Under the pieces are notes generated by a model. That model saw only the letters and a list, made by a program, of their open reading frames with translations, was not told where the DNA came from and did no database searches. From Leisingera sp. JC1 (GTDB lineage: Bacteria; Pseudomonadota; Alphaproteobacteria; Rhodobacterales; Rhodobacteraceae): 43,757 nt of DNA. The position numbers and the translations under genes were made by a program. The DNA is taken from contig NZ_LYUZ01000091.1 of NCBI RefSeq assembly GCF_001679925.1, positions 7,293-51,049 on the forward strand. Direction: 5' to 3'. Below are positions 36,730-43,757 of the stretch, in pieces (within the stretch, counting starts at the first letter, position 1; each line of letters begins with the position of its first letter).

Positions 36730-37059
36730 ATACGTCTTGTGGCCCTTCGCCGCCTTGCTGGTGTTGGGCTTCTGGTAGATCGGCATCAAGCCCATGAGCC
36801 GCATCAACCGTCTGATCCGTTTCTCGTTCACCAGATGGCCTTCGTTGCGAAGATGCCAGGTCATCTGCCGAACACCGAAGAACGGCGTTTCCAGAAACTG
36901 CTCGTCGATCAGACGCATTAGCGCCAGATTCAGCGCCGTCTCGCCCTTGGGCTGATAATAAAACGAAGACCGCGGGATCGACAGCAGCTTGCATTGCTTA
37001 CCAATGGGTAGATTGGCATTGGCCGGTTCGATCATTTTCCGCCTCACTTGCCGATCCAC
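36730..37059 (-). pseudogene. IS3-family transposase orfB, N-terminal part
   Basis: Begins at 37059, overlapping the orfA end, and reads LPIGKQCKLLSIPRSSFYYQ, then VRQMTWHLRNEGHLVNEKR and KAAKGHKTY. Homology stops at 36730, where the IS21 block begins; the frame then runs into unrelated sequence. The catalytic domain lies beyond the IS21 element at 33673-34160. Confidence 0.85.
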
Positions 37060-37337
37060 GGCTTGAGCTTTCGTGACAAAAAATCATTGGCCACGGCCAG
37101 CTCCCCGATCTTGGCGTGCAGTTCTTTGACCTGCTCTTCATCAATCTCCGGGGTTTTCTTGCCGCCACGCTCGAATACGCCGGACGCGCCCTCCAGGAGC
37201 GCCCGCTTCCAGCTGTGGATCATCGTCGGATGAACGCCAAATTGGCTTGCCAGCTCAGCAACAGTCCGCTCGCCCTTCAAAGCCTCAAGCGCGACCTTGG
37301 CCTTGAACTCAGGCGAATGGTTCTTCCGTTTCGACAT
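37044..37337 (-). CDS. IS3-family transposase orfA
   Basis: A 97-residue HTH protein: HSPEFKAKVALEALKGERTV, VHPTMIHSWKRALLEGA and a C-terminal leucine-zipper-like helix (VKELHAKIGELAVANDFL). It overlaps orfB by 16 bp, the arrangement that allows the usual -1 frameshift fusion. Intact. Confidence 0.9.
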   Translation of the reverse strand: MSKRKNHSPEFKAKVALEALKGERTVAELASQFGVHPTMIHSWKRALLEGASGVFERGGKKTPEIDEEQVKELHAKIGELAVANDFLSRKLKPWIGK

Positions 37338-37417
37338 CTCTGATCTCCTCTGCGTCGAAGATCAACAGACAGCAAATCGCAGCTTACGTCAGTGTCCGAT
37401 TTTCGGGGAGTAGCTCA

Positions 37418-38180
37418 CCCAGGCGCCATTCATGTCTTTTGGGATCACACGCGGAGCGATCAGCTTGCTTTCCTGATCTTTTAGAAACGCTTCGACTGGT
37501 GGTTCCCAGAACATGTAGTGCGGGCCTTCCCAATGGTACTTGGCCGCCTTGTGGTCATACATCTGCAGCGTGTTCGAATGCAGATGACTCAGGTGATAGA
37601 CATCAATGTAATTCTCAACGACAACCTTCCAGTTGGCCTTGATCTCATAGCTCGTGTTCAACTCTTCGTATTCGACAAGCTCCTCAGGAACATGTGGTCC
37701 GATATGCGGTTCAGTGGGTCCGAACCATTCAGCAATTGACGGCGCATCTGAATCGGGATGCACGAAGATCATCGACTTCCAGATATCCACTTTGGCGGGC
37801 TTTAGGCCGAGGCAAGATTTGTCCACCTGTCCGAACTCCTCCTGTTCCTCCGGAACAGAGACCAGGTTGCCTTCCAGATTGTATGTCCAGTCATGGTATG
37901 GGCAGGTTAGAGCCTTTTGCGTCTTACCAACTGCACGGATCAGTTGTGTGCCGCGGTGACGGCATATGTTGTGGAATGCGCGCAGACGGCGGTCCCGGCC
38001 CATCACCACGAAGATGTTGTTCAGACCGGCTTGAACGGTGATGTACTGGCCCGGCTCGCTCACATCTTCCATGAAACCGGCATAGCGCCAGGTCTTTGAG
38101 AAGATGTCGCGCATCTCGCGGCCATACCAGGCTTGCGAGGTATAGGCTTCGACGGGCAAAAGATGCAGCATGGGTTTCAT
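37418..38180 (-). pseudogene. Rieske oxygenase alpha subunit, N-terminal part (split by IS)
   Basis: Starts at ATG 38180 after GGAGG and encodes the Rieske domain with CRHRGTQ and CPYHDW (Cys-His near residues 73-75 and Cys-His near 93-96). The mononuclear iron motif follows as ENYIDVYHLSHLHSNT near residue 192 (D-x2-H-x4-H). The frame reaches NGAW at the IS end. The rest is at 33239-33633. Family resemblance is to GbcA/CntA-type or aromatic Rieske monooxygenases that use a separate FNR-ferredoxin reductase; the substrate is unknown. In its present state the protein would lack part of the catalytic domain. Confidence 0.9.
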
Positions 38181-38192
38181 GTCGGGACCTCC

Positions 38193-38444
38193 TCAGGTAG
38201 TTTGCGGCAAGAAGTCGAGAACGACCAACAACAGGCCTAAGACCACCCAAGCAATCTGGATCAGCCAAAACAGGATCGGGTCTTCATCGCGGGTCACATC
38301 TGACAGCAGAAACGCGTGGCCCGAGTAGAAGTTTGGGATCGTCCAATAGAGAAACAGGAGCCCCCAGAGCGCTTGATAGCCAAGGGCCGTTGAGACCATC
38401 AGGATCACGAAGGTTGCGTAGTTCAGCAGTCGAGAGCGGGTCAT
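38193..38444 (-). CDS. Small membrane protein of the Rieske operon
   Basis: An 83-residue protein with two or three hydrophobic segments (LLNYATFVILMVSTALGYQAL, LLFLYWTIPNFYSG, then LIQIAWVVLGLLLVVLDFL). ATG 38444 overlaps the tetR stop (ATGA), and it ends 12 bp before the Rieske gene, so it belongs to the same operon. No family was recognised. A role in membrane-proximal substrate delivery is possible but unproven. Confidence 0.7.
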   Translation of the reverse strand: MTRSRLLNYATFVILMVSTALGYQALWGLLFLYWTIPNFYSGHAFLLSDVTRDEDPILFWLIQIAWVVLGLLLVVLDFLPQTT

Positions 38445-39034
38445 TTCGTGTCTTTCAAAGTGTTGAGAAGCATCTGAGCCGTGGTTTTTGCGCGCGCTTG
38501 CCACCCCACAGACATGTTCAATGAAGCTAGTGATGTTGCGTTGAAATAGACGGCTACGATGCCATGCGCTGTTGCCTGCAACTGGTCATTGTCAGCGTCA
38601 GGGAAATCAGATCGTAGAATGGTGGAAACCGCGTCTTCGAAATCGAGAACAACGTTTCGACATTCAGCTTGGAGGTCAGCGTCCTCGGCGGCCCGTGCCG
38701 TCAGCGCCGCAAAAACCAAAACGTATTCAGGTGACGACGTACCGGCCTCCGAAAACAGGATATCAACAAGCCATTTGGACCCATGGGTCGGGGGCGCCGC
38801 GGCAATCATGGATTCAGTCTGCTCAGTAAAACCGCGAAAAACATAGTCCTGCAACGCGGCGATCATGTCTTCACGGTTGCCAAGATGGTGGCGCACCAAC
38901 GGGCGCTTCAATCCCGCTTCCTCAGCAATCTGTGCAAGCGACGCGCCTTCTACACCATAGCGAGCCACGCAGTGAATGAGAGCTTGCATGACCTGCTCAT
39001 AGCGATCATCGCGGTTTGACGGACGACCAACCAT
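38441..39034 (-). CDS. TetR-family regulator of the Rieske operon
   Basis: A 197-residue TetR protein. The HTH is GASLAQIAEEAGLKRPLVRHHLGNREDM, and the C-terminal ligand domain is typical in length. It lies second in the operon, one base after the DUF2141 gene and overlapping the membrane-protein gene. Two copies of a TTAACTGTCA palindrome upstream of the operon are its probable binding sites, giving autoregulation. It is not closely similar to the TetR at 14303. Confidence 0.92.
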   Translation of the reverse strand: MVGRPSNRDDRYEQVMQALIHCVARYGVEGASLAQIAEEAGLKRPLVRHHLGNREDMIAALQDYVFRGFTEQTESMIAAAPPTHGSKWLVDILFSEAGTSSPEYVLVFAALTARAAEDADLQAECRNVVLDFEDAVSTILRSDFPDADNDQLQATAHGIVAVYFNATSLASLNMSVGWQARAKTTAQMLLNTLKDTK

Positions 39035-39035
39035 C

Positions 39036-39482
39036 TCAGTTCCAATAGCGAAGCGTGAGCGTCCTCGACGTATTCGGTCCCGCGACTGTCAGAGCATCGC
39101 CGAACCTTGGTGGAAGACCGCTCCTGCCCATGGAAGCGAAGCTGTAACCTTCGGTCGGGACCTCTCCTTCGAGGTCGAAATTGCCGTCACTATCTTCGTC
39201 ATGCAAAGCCGCAATTGCGTATGAACCGGTTGGCAGATCATGGAATGCCACTGACACGCGACCTTCGTTTGCGGGAACGATGGCCAAGGCCGCAGCGTTC
39301 ATGACGTCCATCGCTTCAAACGCGGTCTCGTCATCAAAGGCCGCAACGACCAATACACCGTTGGAGTTGCGTATGCCGTCAATGCTTGCGGTTAGAGCAC
39401 CGGTTTCAGTTGCCAAGGCAGATGCGCTCAGAGCGCAAGACAAACCGATTGCAGCGGTGATCATTAACTTTCGGGGAAGCAT
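39036..39482 (-). CDS. DUF2141 family secreted protein
   Basis: A 148-residue protein with a signal peptide (KLMITAAIGLSCALSASALA) followed by a DUF2141 beta-sandwich: IDGIRNSNGVLVVAAFDDE, then FHDLPTGSYAIAALHDEDSDGNFD with an acidic loop that could bind calcium, and a final FGDALTVAGPNTSRTLTLRYW. AAGGAG six bases before ATG 39482 fixes the start. It heads the Rieske operon. Its function is unknown. Confidence 0.85.
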   Translation of the reverse strand: MLPRKLMITAAIGLSCALSASALATETGALTASIDGIRNSNGVLVVAAFDDETAFEAMDVMNAAALAIVPANEGRVSVAFHDLPTGSYAIAALHDEDSDGNFDLEGEVPTEGYSFASMGRSGLPPRFGDALTVAGPNTSRTLTLRYWN

Positions 39483-39492
39483 CGCGCGCTCC

Positions 39493-39554
39493 TTAACTGT
39501 CAAGTGTGACAGCAAATAGAGGCAACGCATTTAACTGTCAATAGTGACAGTTAA
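39493..39554 (-). promoter_or_regulatory. Two copies of a 24-bp operator palindrome before the Rieske operon
   Basis: TTAACTGTCA-ATAG-TGACAGTTAA (39531-39554) is a perfect inverted repeat. A second copy, TTAACTGTCA-AGTG-TGACAG (39493-39512), begins 38 bp away and overlaps the leader just before the Shine-Dalgarno. The size and symmetry suit the TetR encoded in the operon. No copies were seen elsewhere in the window. Confidence 0.75.
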
Positions 39555-39938
39555 ATTGCTTCATGATGAGCAGCCTTTCGTCGAAAAATCATCAAAGGCA
39601 GTTTGTCTAAGATTTTTCGATGCGGGCCAGTTGGTTAGGTTGGGCTTGGCGGGGTGGTCCGCGTTGACAAATCTGACAAGGTGGAAGCCGCGGGATGTGT
39701 GTGCTGCGCTATGGGGAAAGCGCAGGCATCCGCCATGGATATTGGTGGAATTTTCGCGGGGTTTGCTGAGCTTGGGCGATTGGCGGCACGGCCTTTGGGG
39801 CAGTGTCTGGAAACTTCGCGGGTCTTGCCGGGGCGGTTTTCATCGTCTTGAGGTGCGAGCACGAGCGTAGGCCAAAGCGCACCGTTGACCAGCATGGGAA
39901 GTTTCTGATCTCAGAGTGGTTGTGAGACGGGCTTTTCA
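39555..39938. other. Non-coding flank between operator and IS91 remnant
   Basis: No supported gene. Open frames on both strands lack ribosome sites or family features. The left part is AT-richer and belongs to the Rieske promoter region; the part from about 39640 is GC-rich and probably belongs to the IS91-type element whose transposase follows. Confidence 0.4.
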
Positions 39939-40748
39939 TCATGTGGCCTGCAATCTTGGTGGTGCCCGGGATCGCGGAACCTCGCCGCGCCGGAAGGTTT
40001 CGATGATGCGCATGGGTCCGCCGCAATCGGGGCATGGTTCGCGCAGGGTCAGGGGTTCTTTGAGGTCGTCTTCTGGCTGGTCCGGTTCGCCAGAGCCCGC
40101 CGTTCCGAGAACCGCGCGGACCCGGGCGACTTTCTCTTTGCGACCACTGCCCGCGAGGAAGCCATAGTGTCGGATGCGGTGGAACCGGTCGGGGAGGACA
40201 TGGATCAGAAAGCGGCGGATGAACTCGTCGGTTGCAAGTCGCATCACCTTCATCCGGTCCCCGCGCTTGATCCGGTAATCCTTCCAGCGGAACGCTACGG
40301 TGTCGGCGTCAGCGCTGACCAGGCGATGGTTTGAGATTGCCACGCGGTGTGTGTACCGGCTCAAATAGGCAAGCACCGCCTCCGGACCACCGAAGGGCGG
40401 TTTGGCATAAACAACCCAGTCGATCTTGCGCAGCGGGGCCGACCATTCGGCGAAGGCGGGTGCGTCCGCCAATCCCACAAGATCTCCGAAGAGTCTCAAG
40501 TGCCCGGCACCGTGCAGAGCCATCAGCCCGTCCAGAAACAACCGACGGAACAGCCGCGACAGCACGCGCACATGCAGAAAGAATCCGGGCTTGCACGCAA
40601 CCCACCTTGTGCCGTCCGGCGACAGGCCGCCACCCGGGACGATCATGTGGATGTGGGGATGATGGGTCAGAGCCGAGCCCCAGGTGTGCAGCACGCTGGT
40701 CAAGCCGACACGGGCGCCGAGGCGCTTGGGATCGGCGGCGATTGTCAT
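39939..40748 (-). pseudogene. IS91-family transposase, N-terminally truncated
   Basis: Reads IAADPKRLGARVGLTSVLHT, WGSALTHHPHIHMIVPGGGL with the HUH-type histidines, YLSRYTHRVAISNHRL, and ends with a zinc-ribbon-like CPDCGGPMRI. This is the C-terminal two thirds of an IS91-type rolling-circle transposase (Y2-type). The N-terminus is missing because the frame runs directly into a broken IS3 orfB at about 40750. Confidence 0.85.
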
Positions 40749-40767
40749 GACCGTTTGAGCGGACGCT

Positions 40768-41395
40768 TGAATCCGCCTTGCACGCCGCGATCTGAATGAT
40801 GAATGAGCCCTGGAACCGGTCCACGGCGCCCCAGAGCCATGTTCAGGGCATCACAGCACAGTTCGGATCGCAGATGATTGTCCATTGCCCAACCGACAAT
40901 CTCGCGCGTGGCCATGTCCTTGAGGGCGGCGACATAGAGCCATCCTTCATCCGTATCGACGTAAGTAATGTCAGCGAGCCAAACCCGGTTCGGGGTTGTA
41001 CAATCGAACCGTTGTTCCAGCAGATTTGGCGACGGTTTGAGGCTGTGATTGCTGTCTGTGGTGCGCGGCTTTCGGTGCTTGCACAGGCGCGGCGTGACAT
41101 TGTTTTCCCGCATTATTCTGGCCACGCGCCGCTCCGAAACGTCCTCGCCATCGGCTTTCAGATCCTGGTGGACCCGCTTTGAACCATACCGTTTTTTGCT
41201 TTGAGAAAACGCCTCTTTAATCTTTGGAAGCAACTCGGCGTCCCGGTCGGTACGCAGCTTTTGCCGCTGATCTCGGGCAGGTTGTGACTGGACAAAGCCG
41301 TAAAACCAGCTGCGCGCAACACCAACAAGGCGACAGAGCTGAGCGATCGGGTAAACAGTCTTGTGGGCAGCGACGAAAGCACGTTTCGCGTTCAT
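40768..41395 (-). pseudogene. IS3-family transposase orfB, C-terminally truncated
   Basis: From 41395 the frame reads VYPIAQLCRLVGVARSWFYG, KKRYGSKRVHQDL, NRVWLADITYVDTDEGWLY with the first Asp, and GLIHHSDRGVQ with the second. Similarity then stops and IS91 sequence begins, so the catalytic Glu is missing. Confidence 0.85.
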
Positions 41396-41688
41396 GTCTT
41401 CGCTGCCCTTGAGGCAAAAAAAGCGGAAGCTTTCTCGAGGATCTCATTTTCCAGCTTCAAGCGTTTGTTTTCCTTCCGCAGACGATCCAGTTCCGCCGCA
41501 TCCGCCTGTTGCCTGCGCAGTGCCGCCATCGATCCTGCCGCTTCGATCTCCAAGCGCCACGTCTTCAGCTGCGGGCTCGTCACACCCAGTTCCCTGGCCA
41601 CGCCGGTTTGTGTGGCACCAGGCTTATATAGCCGGCCAACAGCTGCGGCTTTGAATTCATCTGTGAACGTTCGTCTCGATTGTCCCAT
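41392..41688 (-). CDS. IS3-family transposase orfA
   Basis: A 98-residue orfA: RRTFTDEFKAAAVGRLYKPG, then LGVTSPQLKTWRLEIEAAGS and a coiled-coil/zipper LDRLRKENKRLKLENEILEK. It overlaps orfB. A run of seven T at 41422-41416 (minus strand) near its end is a likely slippage site for the fused transposase. Intact, but its orfB is broken. Confidence 0.88.
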   Translation of the reverse strand: MGQSRRTFTDEFKAAAVGRLYKPGATQTGVARELGVTSPQLKTWRLEIEAAGSMAALRRQQADAAELDRLRKENKRLKLENEILEKASAFFASRAAKT

Positions 41689-41787
41689 TCCATGCTCCTT
41701 TCCTGGACAGGGGTAATTTACCCCGGTGTCCGGGAACAGGAACGAAGTTCACATCCCAGAGCGCATCTGCCATAGCACTGCGTGCTG

Positions 41788-41979
41788 TTATTCCTCGCCG
41801 GTGATGTGCCCTGTCACCACATGCTTAAGGCCCAGTTCTTTCATCTCCACAACCGCCCTCACTTCGAAAGTTTTTCCGGAAGTGTCCGCCCCGCGCATCG
41901 CTTCTTCGATTGCTTGTTGAGAAGTGACACCGACCTGCTTGAGGAACTTGCGCATAGACATATTGAAGCTGTCTGACAT
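41788..41979 (-). CDS. DUF6494 family small protein
   Basis: A 63-residue protein, MSDSFNMSMRKFLKQVGVTS and then QQAIEEAMRGADTSGKTFEV, ending in VVTGHITGEE. It matches the small DUF6494 family common in alphaproteobacteria. AAAGGG precedes the ATG. The function is unknown. It is an isolated gene to the right of the IS cluster. Confidence 0.75.
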   Translation of the reverse strand: MSDSFNMSMRKFLKQVGVTSQQAIEEAMRGADTSGKTFEVRAVVEMKELGLKHVVTGHITGEE

Positions 41980-42396
41980 ATTCGATCCCTTTCAAATTTT
42001 CATTTTACCCGACGTTCTTCCACATAGAACTTACCCGCATAGCGGCTAGGTAACTTATCCAACTTGAGTCCAACGCCACGCGGCATTTGGGCCGCAGTAT
42101 TCCGTGCGCGATGGCCGCTCTGCCTCTAGTTGCTCGACTTGAATGCAGCGAAGGCCAGCATTCCTTTTGATACGATCCTGCCCCTACCGGAATCCACCCC
42201 AACTGAATGGAACCGGACCTAAGTTGAACAAGGACAACGACCAACGCGGACTCCGTTTCTTTTGAAGAACAACATCGCATCAATATCTGCCATTGACACG
42301 AATTTGATATTCATGTCACACATCGAATGCGGGATGCCATGGCTTCTCGTCAAACAATCATCTTGCTAGGAAGTCGTCGCCAACAGGGGACGACAC
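41980..42396. other. Intergenic stretch
   Basis: No supported gene. A minus-strand frame at 42005-42283 has no ribosome site or family features. The AT-rich part around 42290-42370 probably carries the promoter of the gene at 42397. Confidence 0.45.
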
Positions 42397-42777
42397 ATGC
42401 CGATAGAACGTTACAAATCCTTGGTCACGATCGCTGGCGTTTGCAGCTGGAAGAAAGCGGGGCAGGTTTTTCAAGTTCGGTATGACCTAGTAAAACCAGG
42501 GGTGAACAGCGGTGCTCCGGCGTACAATTGTATCTACATTGTGGACGGCCAGGAGCACGTTCTGGTCCCGTCCAATGCCAGACCGAGCGGCTTTGTTGAG
42601 GAACGCCAGATCAACCTCTGGCCCGGTATTCTCAAAAAGCATCACCTGGAATACGGTGACGGTTCAATGCTGGTCTTCAACCCGGAGGATCAAACCATCT
42701 CTACCTGGATGGTCGGCCCTGACGGCAAGGCTGAACTCAGCACAACCGGCGGAAACAGAACAGCGGCGGAAAGCTAG
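42397..42777 (+). CDS. Uncharacterised 126-residue protein
   Basis: Encodes MPIERYKSLVTIAGVCSWKK, then VRYDLVKPGVNSGAPAYNCIYI, VDGQEHVLVPSNARPSGFVEE and LKKHHLEYGDGSMLVFNPED. It is soluble, with no signal or membrane segment. CAGGGGACG lies just before the ATG. No family was recognised. Alternating hydrophobic residues suggest a beta-rich fold. It lies close to a possible conjugation gene and may belong to the plasmid or element backbone. Confidence 0.55.
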   Translation: MPIERYKSLVTIAGVCSWKKAGQVFQVRYDLVKPGVNSGAPAYNCIYIVDGQEHVLVPSNARPSGFVEERQINLWPGILKKHHLEYGDGSMLVFNPEDQTISTWMVGPDGKAELSTTGGNRTAAES

Positions 42778-43185
42778 CCACGGCGCGGCGCGGCCGCTGC
42801 TTCCTGCACCTGACGCTGAAAATAAGCACCAAGTCAGTGCCGCAACCTCCCCGCCGGAAAAGTCTGCGCGGCGCATGGGCGTGTGCATGTCCAGGCATGC
42901 GCCGGGTTTCCCAGGTATCACGAACATTCTGAATTTCGCCTGCAATGGGCGAGATCCCGCGGCGCCGGCCCTGCGGGTATTTGCCGTGCAACTGAGACCA
43001 TGAATGGAACGAGGGATTTGACCCTGCGCAAAGCTGGGAACCTCCTTATCCGAAGGCCCAAGCTGGGGGAAATCAGCTGGTCTCGTGGTCCACCCGCAGG
43101 GGCGCACTCCACAGGCAGACCTATTTAGCGCTATCTGGCTTTTGGAAAACGACGAAACACTCAACAGAACAAAAAGGAAGGCGGC
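42778..43185. other. Intergenic stretch with a doubtful 42-codon frame
   Basis: Mostly without supported genes. A short frame from ATG 43002 (MNGTRDLTLRKAGNLLIRR...) ends before 43130 and has no clear ribosome site; it is left uncalled. No repeats or hairpins of note were seen. Confidence 0.4.
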
Positions 43186-43368
43186 ATGAACACCATCTGC
43201 CAATGGTTCTACCTGGCTGGATATGGCGGATGGATCATGCCTCGCTGCCTGCGCAGGCTGACTGCGCGTTCTGAGTTTCATCGGGCGTGGGTGACCGGCA
43301 GTCTTGGTTTCTTCGAGGAAGACGGCGTGAGGTTCAGTCCAGCCAGCCCCTACTATCCGCCCGGCTGA
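43186..43368 (+). CDS. Small uncharacterised protein (60 residues)
   Basis: ATG 43186 follows AAGGAAGGCGGC. It encodes MNTICQWFYLAGYGGWIMPR, LTARSEFHRAWVTGSLGFF and a final PASPYYPPG. No family was recognised. The good ribosome site and the following conjugation-like gene make it plausible. Confidence 0.4.
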   Translation: MNTICQWFYLAGYGGWIMPRCLRRLTARSEFHRAWVTGSLGFFEEDGVRFSPASPYYPPG

Positions 43369-43530
43369 CCACAGCGAATTTCTCACTGAATGAAAACAGC
43401 GCGGCCCAGGGGACATCCGGGCCGCGGCACCCCGGCTATTGCCGTTTGGAAACAACAATTTGCGAAGTGCCGCGGGTGTCCCGAGCTGTTGTCGGACTGC
43501 TCGCGTTGCAAAAGGAACGAGGGATTCGTC

Positions 43531-43757
43531 ATGCGCAACAAAGGACATACCCAGCTTGTCAGAGGCGGCCAGACGACACAACACTGGACCCGCATGGCAA
43601 CTCAGGTGTTCAAGTACAGCACCTCGGTAGCTGCTGCAGCGTTCACCATCACGTTTCTGGTCCTGGTCGCTCAGAATTACGAAATGGATAAGGTGCGCCT
43701 CACCGGTATCTACTGGATCGCGGGCTTTGTCAGGTTGCTGACGCCGCACCGGCGGGG
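43531..43757 (+). CDS. Probable conjugative coupling protein TraD, N-terminus (partial)
   Basis: The frame from ATG 43531 runs off the window end: MRNKGHTQLVRGGQTTQHWT, then a membrane helix VAAAAFTITFLVLVAQNY and IYWIAGFVRLLTP. A GGQ-type N-terminus followed by paired membrane helices resembles F-type TraD coupling proteins, which link the relaxosome to the type IV secretion channel. GAGGG eight bases upstream supports this start. The frame is open back to ATG 43390 and that extension would add CRGCPELLSDCSRC, a CX2C-x7-CX2C pattern, so the real start is uncertain. The assignment is tentative because only about 75 residues are visible. Confidence 0.5.
   Translation, partial: MRNKGHTQLVRGGQTTQHWTRMATQVFKYSTSVAAAAFTITFLVLVAQNYEMDKVRLTGIYWIAGFVRLLTPHRR

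Noticed and set aside
39544-39870. Plus-strand frame next to the IS91 remnant
   Set aside because: Overlaps the Rieske operator region, lacks a ribosome site and shows no family features.
42005-42283. Minus-strand frame of 92 codons
   Set aside because: No ribosome site, no recognisable family, and low-complexity composition in an intergenic stretch.
42664-43749. Minus-strand open frame of 361 codons
   Set aside because: It is antisense to the gene at 42397 and to the TraD-like frame, has no ribosome site, and its residue composition looks random. It is a high-GC shadow frame.

Overview
The window is high-GC proteobacterial DNA. It looks like a Rhodobacterales/Roseobacter-type alphaproteobacterium, judging by gene families, codon style, fused-type pntA/pntB, DUF6494 and the IS families. 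The first bases of a probable conjugative coupling protein at the right edge suggest a plasmid or other conjugative replicon. No rRNA, tRNA or CRISPR array was seen.

Left flank (1-4100): end of dctQ, dctM (TRAP transporter), a RidA protein and ethanolamine ammonia-lyase eutB/eutC; eutC appears to carry a one-base frameshift at its start. An IS481-type transposase fragment (about 4112-4309) marks the edge of the next block.

Core (4400-31100): a large catabolic regulon, most likely for a methoxylated aromatic compound. It encodes a CYP255 (GcoA)-like P450 with its own 2Fe-2S ferredoxin and FAD ferredoxin reductase, a LigM-like tetrahydrofolate-dependent O-demethylase, S-(hydroxymethyl)glutathione dehydrogenase to remove formaldehyde, an FAD phenol hydroxylase, and a short glutathionyl-hydroquinone-reductase-like GST. 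It also has 4-oxalomesaconate hydratase (LigJ), 4-carboxy-4-hydroxy-2-oxoadipate aldolase (LigK), a Liv-type ABC importer, and pntAB transhydrogenase to supply NADPH. No recognisable ring-cleavage dioxygenase is present. Four proteins have no assignable step: two MDR dehydrogenases that have lost catalytic-zinc ligands, a leaderless NMT1/periplasmic-binding-fold protein, and a cupin. Seven promoters share one palindrome, ATACC-N4-GGTAT, in five cases followed exactly 18 bp downstream by a second, 13-bp version. The TetR gene at 14303-14926 is the obvious candidate repressor. A decayed dehydrogenase::GST fusion (26655-27680) with the same operator shows that part of the cluster was once duplicated and then collapsed.

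Right part (31100-43757): accessory DNA full of insertion sequences. A second TetR-controlled operon (DUF2141, tetR, small membrane protein, Rieske oxygenase alpha, reductase) has its own 24-bp perfect palindrome. Its Rieske gene is split by an IS3-family element with a 3-bp target duplication, and that element is itself interrupted by an IS21-family element. Broken IS6, IS91 and IS3 elements follow, then DUF6494, two uncharacterised genes and the start of a TraD-like gene.
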